Below are positions 7,179-11,841 of a stretch of DNA of 11,841 nt, in pieces. The number at the start of each line of letters is the position of its first letter. Position 1 is the stretch's first letter. The notes beneath the pieces are model-generated. The model was given only the letters and a program-made list of their open reading frames with translations. It ran no database searches and was not told the DNA's origin. The stretch is from CAZYWA01 sp964650975 [NCBI: uncultured bacterium] (GTDB taxonomy: Bacteria; JADJOY01): the NCBI GenBank assembly GCA_964650975.1, contig CAZYWA010000221.1:1-11841 (forward strand). The letters are read 5' to 3'. The position numbers and the translations under genes are program-made.

Positions 7179-7732
7179 TTACGCCCTGGTACGCGTCACC
7201 GCCACCGCCGCATTCTCGTCGAAGACGTTCGCCCGCCGGATGTACCCGCGCAGCACTAGCACCGACCGGTGGCCCGTCTGGTTCGCGATGGCGGGCTCCG
7301 AACACCCTCGCCGCGCAGCCGTCGTGACGAACCCGAGCCGCAGGGAGTGACCGCTGAACCGCTCGGCGGCGAGGCGCGCCGCCAGCGCCTCTCGCTTCAC
7401 GACCCTGGCGACGGTGAGACCGTCGGTCCGCTCGTCCCTCACGTTCCCATGCAGGTCCAGGCTTCGGAAGAGGGGCCCGCTGGCGATCCGCGCCGCCTCG
7501 AGCCACGCCGTAGCTCCCTCACCGGGCAGAGTTCACCGGTGGCGCGCGGAGGGTCGCCTTGGTGAATCCGCCGGCCTCCTAGTCCGTCTTCGAGCGCTGG
7601 ACGACGATCACCAGCCCGACTTGGTGCGCCGCCACATCCTCGACGTCGAGCCCGACCAAGCCGGCCGCCCAGGGCCTGGCCTGAACCCGACCGCCGCGAA
7701 CCCGCACCTGATCGCCCTCGCAGCGTCACGCG
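7179..7732 (-). pseudogene. Tyrosine recombinase/integrase remnant B (catalytic domain with HxxR, GHRS and Tyr)
   Basis: Most of an integrase catalytic domain is readable in pieces: RD...IRCGFAAVGFR, LVGLDVEDVAAHQVGLVIVV, RSKTD-stop-E, TGELCPVRELRR, AWLEAARIASGPLFRSLDLH, then RVVKREALAARLAAERFSGH, continuing SLRLGFVTTAARRG, and NQTGHRSVLVLRGYIRR. The HSLR (HxxR), GHRS and Y of GYIRR are the C-terminal catalytic residues. The C-terminal 87 residues are in one frame ending at 7179. An in-frame TAG at 7579-7581 replaces the CAG (Gln of KTDQEG) that remnant A keeps at 187-189, and several frame changes lie between 7440 and 7740. The N-terminal core-binding domain is missing. The fragment ends about 20 bp from the stop of the beta-roll gene. 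It is inactive as read. Confidence 0.85.
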
Positions 7733-7752
7733 CCCGCGGGCGGCGAACTGGA

Positions 7753-9144
7753 TCAGGGCGAGTGCAGCGATCCCGCGGCCCACGCGAAGTTGGTCGACTC
7801 GGTCAGAAGGCTGCCCCCGCTCACCGAAGACGCCTCGCCACTGGCGGTGTTGCCGTCGCCGCCGCTCACCGAAGACGCCTCGCCGCCGCTCGCGACGTTG
7901 AAGTCGCCCCCACTCACGGACGAAGAGAGACTGCTCGCCGCGTTGCCGGTGCCCCCACTGATTGCGGAGTACTGACCGCTCGCGGTGTTGGACGCACCCC
8001 CGCTCACCGACGACTCGCCACCACTCGCCGTGTTCCCGTCGCCCCCGCACACGGAAGTGAGGAGCCCGGTCGCGGTGTTTCTGGTGCCGCCGCTCACCGA
8101 TGCGCCGTCGCTCCCCGTGAGCGTCGGCACGCCGAAAGGAGTACCGGGGCCAGCCACGTTGGACGCGCCGCCCGACACCGATGTGAAGCCGCTGGTTGCC
8201 TTGTTGCCTATGCCTCCGGTCACTGACGCATTGCTCCCGCTGGCGGCGTTGCCGTCCCCGCCGCTCACCGAGGACAGTTCACCGCTTGCGGTGTTGTACT
8301 CTCCCCCGCTCACCGACGACACGTCACCGCTTGCTGAATTGTTCTCCCCTCCGCTCACTGACGCGAACACGCTGCTCGCTGCGTTGCGGACGCCCCCGCT
8401 GACCGACGCATACGGAGCGCTCGCGGTGTTGCCGTTCCCCCCACTCACGGAACAGTAGGTGTTGCTTGCAGTGTTGTCAGCACCGCCGCTGACCGACGAC
8501 CACGGACCGTTCGCAGTATTGGACGCGCCTCCGCTCACTGAAGCGATTTGACCGCTCGCGGTATTCAGCCAGCCGCCAGCTACCGACGCCCCCTCACTGC
8601 CGGTGAGCGTCGGCTGTGTCGGGAGCGTTCCGGGGCCCGCCAGGTTGGCCACACCACCTGAGATCGACGTACCGACGTCGGTTGCCTGATTGAGTTCGCC
8701 CCCCGTCACCGACGAGTAGTCGCCGCTCGCGATGTTGTTCTGGCCCCCGCTCACCGAGGATCGGTTCCCACTTGCCGTGTTCTGCCCACCCCCCGTCACG
8801 GACGAATACGGTCCACTCACCGTGTTCTGGCGGCCGAGTGCCATGCCCGCGTACGACGGGTAGTGATGACGAACGCCGACGATCAAGTTGTGCGAACCCG
8901 CACGGTCGGCCGGTGTGGTGTCGGAACGCGGCTCGTTGTAGCCGACGATGATGTTGCCCTTGCCATTAGTCGTGGCGGTGGACCCCAATCCGTTCTGGAC
9001 GAACAGGTTGCCGCCGTTGATCACGACGTCGCAGCCGTCAATTACGAACTGGTTCCCCACCACCTTCGCGGTGCAGGTGGCGTGGGCTCGCGCATCGATG
9101 AGAACCACGAGCGCCAGAGCCAGTCCTGCCGTTCGACGTAGCAT
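7753..9144 (-). CDS. Secreted YadA-head-like beta-roll repeat protein (about 21 repeats of 15 aa)
   Basis: This intact 463-residue protein starts at ATG 9144 with GGGGG at 9150-9154 as RBS (a GTG one codon earlier is also open). A signal peptide (LRRTAGLALALVVLIDARAH) precedes mature residues TCTAKVVGNQFVIDGCDVVI. A head region with GNIIVGYNEPRSD and SHNLIVGVRHHYPS leads into about 21 units of consensus SSVSGGxxNTASGxx, each 15 residues (45 bp). The pattern matches YadA/Hep_Hag trimeric autotransporter head repeats, which fold as left-handed beta-rolls. No stalk or YadA anchor domain follows: the protein ends NFAWAAGSLHSP. It is therefore probably a secreted or surface-associated stand-alone beta-roll, an adhesin-like protein of unknown partner. 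Units 4 and 14 carry a related 12-residue insertion. The gene is clean although integrase remnants lie on both sides. Confidence 0.88.
   Translation of the reverse strand: MLRRTAGLALALVVLIDARAHATCTAKVVGNQFVIDGCDVVINGGNLFVQNGLGSTATTNGKGNIIVGYNEPRSDTTPADRAGSHNLIVGVRHHYPSYAGMALGRQNTVSGPYSSVTGGGQNTASGNRSSVSGGQNNIASGDYSSVTGGELNQATDVGTSISGGVANLAGPGTLPTQPTLTGSEGASVAGGWLNTASGQIASVSGGASNTANGPWSSVSGGADNTASNTYCSVSGGNGNTASAPYASVSGGVRNAASSVFASVSGGENNSASGDVSSVSGGEYNTASGELSSVSGGDGNAASGSNASVTGGIGNKATSGFTSVSGGASNVAGPGTPFGVPTLTGSDGASVSGGTRNTATGLLTSVCGGDGNTASGGESSVSGGASNTASGQYSAISGGTGNAASSLSSSVSGGDFNVASGGEASSVSGGDGNTASGEASSVSGGSLLTESTNFAWAAGSLHSP
7790..8860 (-). repeat. 45-bp tandem coding repeat array
   Basis: The minus strand repeats a 45-bp unit coding SSVSGGxxNTASGxx about 21 times, diverged mainly at the xx positions. 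Two units are 36 bp longer, at about 8120-8190 and 8590-8670, and both encode an AGPGT...PTLTGS[ED]G loop. The array also keeps the opposite strand open, which creates Pro-rich antisense ORFs that should be ignored. Confidence 0.85.
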
Positions 9145-9179
9145 CACTTCCCCCTTCGATGTGGGATTGGTTTCTTAGG

Positions 9180-9194
9180 GTCACGAAGCGTGAC
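9180..9194. promoter_or_regulatory. Short palindrome upstream of the beta-roll gene
   Basis: GTCACG (9180-9185) and CGTGAC (9189-9194) form a perfect 6-bp inverted repeat with a 3-nt centre, about 36 bp upstream of the ATG at 9144. It could be an operator or a small hairpin in the 5' leader of the beta-roll mRNA. No regulator can be named. Confidence 0.4.
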
Positions 9195-9342
9195 TTCGGA
9201 GGGACTCTATCGGCACAGTGATGCCTCACGGGAGCACCGCCGTCGCCGAACCACGGAGGGCCATTCAGCGAGGCGAGCCCTGCGGAGTCGTCGGTCCGTG
9301 CTCGCGCGTAAGCCGCGCACCCCACTTCACCCAGGATCGCAG

Positions 9343-9450
9343 CGAGGCTGTGTTCGGAGAACCGTGCCGGGTCGAGCCCTGCCGCCAGCGCAGCCCGCTT
9401 CACGACCCGCCCGACGGCCACGCCAGCGGTGCGCTCCGCCTCCAGGTTCC
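9343..9450 (-). pseudogene. Tyrosine recombinase/integrase remnant C (short internal piece)
   Basis: The minus strand reads EAERTAGVAVGRVVKRAALA, continuing AGLDPARFSEHSL, then diverges to AAILGEVG. Compare remnant B: RVVKREALAARLAAERFSGH, then SLRLGF. The homology stops exactly before the catalytic Arg of HxxR, so only the helix preceding the active site remains. It lies between the beta-roll gene and the hydrolase gene. It is a third, sequence-distinct integrase copy on the same strand as A and B. Confidence 0.75.
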
Positions 9451-9500
9451 CTGGGCAGTCGATCGACCATCGACCCTCGCCGGGACCGCGGGCGCCGTGT

Positions 9501-9526
9501 GTTTCGCGCCGTCATTCGGCGCAAAC
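9501..9526 (-). terminator. Hairpin overlapping the hydrolase stop codon (possible terminator)
   Basis: In minus-strand RNA, GUUUGCGCC pairs with GGCGC-(G)-AAAC around the loop GAAUGAC, which contains the UGA stop (9512-9514). The stem is 9 bp with one bulged G. No U run follows, so it may be an imperfect or Rho-assisted terminator, or an mRNA 3'-end stabiliser for the acyltransferase/hydrolase operon. Confidence 0.45.
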
Positions 9527-10327
9527 TTCAATGAACGACAGGATCCGTGCGGCAGTGGCTTCGGGCGCCTCGGCCGACACATCGTGGCCAACGCCGGCGA
9601 GGCAGTCGTAGGACGCGCGCGGCAGATGTCCGAGCAATTCCTTCTGGGACGCGAGCGTCAGCAGCGGATCGAATTCGCCGGTCAGGACCAGTGTCTGCGC
9701 CGTGATCTCATGCAAGCGAGCGCACACATCGTGCCGCGCCGCAGCCGCGAGAAGCGTGATGATCCCACGGAGGGATGCGGGGCGTGCACGCGCGAGCTCT
9801 TCTATCCGTTTCACGTCGGCTGGGTGACCATCGCGGAATTCTCGGGAGAGGATGCGAGTGGCCATACAGGCCTCCGCGTCGCGCGGGGGCCGCAGGAAGC
9901 AGCGCGCCATCGAAAGCCCCCACGAGAGCGAGCCCACGCGGAGCTCGGTGCCTCGTGGCAAGGTCGAGACGAGGATGAGCCGATCCACGCGGCGTGGTGC
10001 GTCGATCGCGAACCAGCTGGCGACCATGCCGCCGATGGAAATCCCGTACACGTGAGCGCTCCGAATTCCGAGATGCTCGAGCAGCGAGACAGCATCTCGG
10101 GCCATGCTACGGGTCGTCGTCCAAAACGGGGCCGGGCTCGAACAACCCGTGCCCCGCGCGTCGAACGCGATCACGTTCACTCGCTCAGCCAGCGCGTCGG
10201 CGAAACGCCCCCAGGACAGCATGCTGCCGCCGAGCGGCCGCAGTAGCAGCAGCGGCGGACCATCACCGAGGCGGGTGTAGGCAAGGCGACCGCCGTCACT
10301 CAGCGGCGCGAAGAGTGGCTCGTCCAC
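9512..10327 (-). CDS. Alpha/beta hydrolase
   Basis: This 271-residue protein has the alpha/beta-hydrolase fold order: strand LLLLRPLGG (28-34), DARGTGCSS (56-64), nucleophile elbow GISIGG with Ser97, then LVLTGEFDPLLTLASQ with acid Asp220, and GVGHDVS with His248. The usual HG oxyanion motif after the first strand is replaced by RPLGGS. It probably hydrolyses an ester, lactone or thioester; the substrate cannot be told from sequence. The start is GTG at 10327, immediately after the TGA of the acyltransferase gene (TGAGTG, zero spacing), indicating translational coupling. The next gene downstream is integrase remnant C, with a hairpin at the stop codon. The frame is intact. Confidence 0.88.
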   Translation of the reverse strand: MDEPLFAPLSDGGRLAYTRLGDGPPLLLLRPLGGSMLSWGRFADALAERVNVIAFDARGTGCSSPAPFWTTTRSMARDAVSLLEHLGIRSAHVYGISIGGMVASWFAIDAPRRVDRLILVSTLPRGTELRVGSLSWGLSMARCFLRPPRDAEACMATRILSREFRDGHPADVKRIEELARARPASLRGIITLLAAAARHDVCARLHEITAQTLVLTGEFDPLLTLASQKELLGHLPRASYDCLAGVGHDVSAEAPEATAARILSFIEVCAE

Positions 10328-11107
10328 TCAACCGGCCTTGCGCGCGAGCAGGTCGAGCGCGGTCTGCATGCGCGCTCGAACCGTCTCTCGCACGGCGGCC
10401 GGATCCTCGGTCGCGGCGACGTGGATGGGCGGAAGTACGCGCAACCGAACCGGGAACGGGAGTGGCATGTACGGCGTCCATGGTCCCAGCGCGAGGCCCC
10501 AGGGGAGCGCGAATGCCAGCGGAAACCGCTCCAGCCGCGCCCAGCGCTGGAGGTTGAGCGCGCGCGCCAGTCTCGCGCCGTCGTGAAAGATGTAGGCGCT
10601 TCGGTGCGCACCGTAGGCGACGATCGGGACGATCGGCACCGCGGCACGTTGGGCGACGCGCACGAATCCGGTGCGTTTGCCCAGCACGATTTTGTTTCGC
10701 AGCCGGGTGTGCCGATACGCCTCGATGTCTCCGCCGGGATAGACCAGCGCATGGCCTCCCGATGAGAGCACGCGGACGGCGTTCTCCGGGCACGCGCGCA
10801 TGCCGCCGAACTTCTGCAGCACCCGGCCGAAGGGGGTGAACTGCCTCATCGCGAAATCGTGCGCGAGTGCGTAGATCGGCGCGTCAATCCCCAGGACATC
10901 CCAGAGCGTCCCGAGGGTGCACAGGACATCCGGGCCGGTGATCCCGCCGTTGTGGTTCGACACGAAAAGCGCAGGCTCCCGGGGGATGTGCTCGAGGCCG
11001 TCGCGGCGCAAGCGGAGGTAGTGACGGTTCACCCTTCGCACGATCGGGAGGAGAGCGCGGATCGCCCTCGGATCGCGGGCGTCGAGACGATCTGCGTCGA
11101 ATGGCAT
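10328..11107 (-). CDS. PlsC/LPLAT-like acyltransferase
   Basis: The 259-residue product matches the lysophospholipid/glycerol acyltransferase superfamily, closest to the MGAT/DGAT-like branch. It has ALFVSNHNGGITGPD (residues 46-60) with the acyltransfer His52 and Asp60, FGGMRACPENA (100-110), the phosphate-binding block LVYPGGDIEAYR (121-132), and GFVRVAQRAAVPIVPIVAYG (147-166). His and Asp are separated by seven residues rather than the canonical four of HX4D, as happens in the MGAT-like branch. The predicted role is transfer of an acyl group to a lipid or glycerol-type acceptor at the membrane; the exact substrate is unknown. It is the first gene of a two-gene operon with the coupled hydrolase. 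ATG 11107 lacks a strong Shine-Dalgarno sequence but is consistent with family length. Confidence 0.88.
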   Translation of the reverse strand: MPFDADRLDARDPRAIRALLPIVRRVNRHYLRLRRDGLEHIPREPALFVSNHNGGITGPDVLCTLGTLWDVLGIDAPIYALAHDFAMRQFTPFGRVLQKFGGMRACPENAVRVLSSGGHALVYPGGDIEAYRHTRLRNKIVLGKRTGFVRVAQRAAVPIVPIVAYGAHRSAYIFHDGARLARALNLQRWARLERFPLAFALPWGLALGPWTPYMPLPFPVRLRVLPPIHVAATEDPAAVRETVRARMQTALDLLARKAG

Positions 11108-11346
11108 ATCGCGACGTTAGCTGCTGATCCGGTCATGCTTATCGAGGATTACGCGATCCCGCCGGCGGGCACGTTCTCCAGACGTCAGCATGTGGGCGCG
11201 GCGCAGTCTGCGAAAGAACGTCTGCATCGAAGGGTGCCCGTGGTCACCTCGAGAGTGAACCTACACCCTGAACCGGGGCGGTTCTCGACGCAGACGGATC
11301 CGCCGTGGGCGATCGCCCGGATTCCAGACGAGAGTCGGACGTCCGT

Positions 11347-11505
11347 CTAGATGTGAAGGTTGCCCGTGATCACGAGGATGAAGAGCACCAGCAGTACGGC
11401 ACCCAGACCACCGGACGGGCCGTACCCCCAGCTTCGGCTATGAGGCCACGTCGGGAGCACTCCGATCACCAGCAGAACCAGAAGAATCAGTAATATCAGG
11501 CTCAT
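11347..11505 (-). CDS. DUF3309 family small membrane protein (52 aa)
   Basis: This short gene is easily missed. ATG 11505 is preceded by GGAGG (11512-11516) at six bases. The 52-residue product starts MSLILLILLVLLVIGVLPTW, continues PHSRSWGYGPSGGLG, and ends in a second hydrophobic helix (AVLLVLFILVITGNLHI). The PTWP-SR-WGYGPSGGLG linker is the signature of DUF3309, a family of two-helix membrane peptides widespread in Proteobacteria. Its function is unknown. The stop is TAG at 11347. It is transcribed on the same strand as the acyltransferase operon, 239 bp upstream of it, and may be separately transcribed. Confidence 0.93.
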   Translation of the reverse strand: MSLILLILLVLLVIGVLPTWPHSRSWGYGPSGGLGAVLLVLFILVITGNLHI

Positions 11506-11511
11506 TTGCAT

Positions 11512-11516
11512 CCTCC
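11512..11516 (-). promoter_or_regulatory. Ribosome binding site of the DUF3309 gene
   Basis: A perfect GGAGG core lies six bases before the ATG at 11505, the strongest Shine-Dalgarno signal in the window. It supports the small gene as real. Confidence 0.85.
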
Positions 11517-11790
11517 AGCGCGGGCATGGATGTCAGCCTCGCGCAACGCACCGATGCAACAGCAATGCGTGTGCCGGCTCGTTCTGCCGCGACAACGACT
11601 CGTTGGGCCGAGACGCGACCTGGCCTCGTCACTCGGCGTCGGAGAAATCGATGGCCGTGCGGGTGCGCACCCGTGCCCGCCGGGTTCCTCGGGCCAGACC
11701 TGACCTCACCGCTCCGGGTCGCCCACGCCGCTCTTACACGGTTCGTGTAGCCCGGTTACAGACGGCGGAGTGCGTGGCGCGGGCGCGCGC

Positions 11791-11841
11791 CTATCCGCTC
11801 TTGAACGCGGTCAGCCGGTTGTAGAGCGTCTTGAGGCTGAT
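11791..11841 (-). CDS. C-terminal tail of a Fis-type HTH regulator, probably NtrC family (partial)
   Basis: Only the last 16 codons lie in the window: ISLKTLYNRLTAFKSG, then TAG at 11791. The I-S-L-K-T-L-Y-N-R-L motif is the recognition helix of the Fis-type helix-turn-helix that ends sigma-54-dependent (NtrC-type) activators. The receiver and AAA+ domains would lie beyond the right edge. The assignment rests on this motif alone, so another Fis-HTH protein is possible. Confidence 0.75.
   Translation of the reverse strand: MSLKTLYNRLTAFKSG

Noticed and set aside
7985-8458. Pro-rich plus-strand ORF with PPLTD repeats
   Set aside because: It is the antisense shadow of the 45-bp beta-roll repeat, whose periodicity keeps the opposite strand open. 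It lacks an RBS and a plausible start.
9218-10246. Long plus-strand ORF (342 codons)
   Set aside because: It is antisense to the alpha/beta hydrolase, which has a full catalytic triad, and its own translation is rich in Arg, Ala and Pro with no recognisable domain.
11110-11240. 36-codon minus-strand ORF (MQTFFRRLRRAHMLTSGERA...)
   Set aside because: It has no Shine-Dalgarno and an arginine-rich composition typical of noise in GC-rich DNA; no family is recognised.
11215-11290. Possible MerR-type operator around ggtcacctcgagagtgaacc
   Set aside because: The inverted repeat is imperfect (one extra base in the right half) and there is no MerR-family gene or metal/redox target next to it.

Overview
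The window is GC-rich bacterial DNA, probably from an uncultured 'deltaproteobacterial-grade' lineage (Binatota- or Myxococcota-like). That placement is an inference, from the codon bias, a cytochrome b/sulfite-oxidase fusion, CSLREA-type beta-helix and YadA-head-like secreted proteins, and an NtrC-type regulator tail. No rRNA, tRNA or CRISPR array is visible.

Layout. 75-469 (-): decayed tyrosine integrase A. 446-840: no gene, one perfect 13-bp inverted repeat. 841-2421 (+): a membrane cytochrome b fused to a sulfite-oxidase-type molybdopterin domain, cut off near 2421. 2538-3012 (-): a frameshifted phage terminase large-subunit tail abutting that break. 3137-4411 (+): intact secreted beta-helix lipoprotein. 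4606-5476 (-): a two-gene unit (secreted protein, then HEAT-like protein), both frameshifted. 5581-5955 (+): stand-alone CheY-like receiver. 6155-6982 (-): lipoprotein plus a small hypothetical protein. 7179-7732 (-): integrase remnant B. 7753-9144 (-): intact 463-aa beta-roll protein of about 21 fifteen-residue repeats. 9343-9450 (-): integrase remnant C. 9512-11107 (-): two-gene operon of a PlsC-like acyltransferase and an alpha/beta hydrolase. 11347-11505 (-): 52-aa DUF3309 membrane peptide. 11791-11841 (-): C-terminus of a Fis-type HTH, probably an NtrC-family activator.

Interpretation. The left 9.5 kb looks like an accessory, recombination-scarred region: three fragments of related integrases on one strand, a phage packaging-gene remnant and a truncated metabolic gene, interleaved with intact secreted-repeat proteins. 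The right 2.3 kb looks like ordinary chromosome, with a lipid-type acyltransferase/hydrolase operon and a small membrane protein. Frameshifts are confined to the remnants and the 4606-5476 pair. The long ORFs between them are clean, which favours real decay over poor sequence, although sequencing indels in the 4606-5476 pair cannot be excluded. Intergenic stretches 4412-4605, 5956-6154, 6983-7178, 11108-11346 and 11517-11790 hold no gene I can support.
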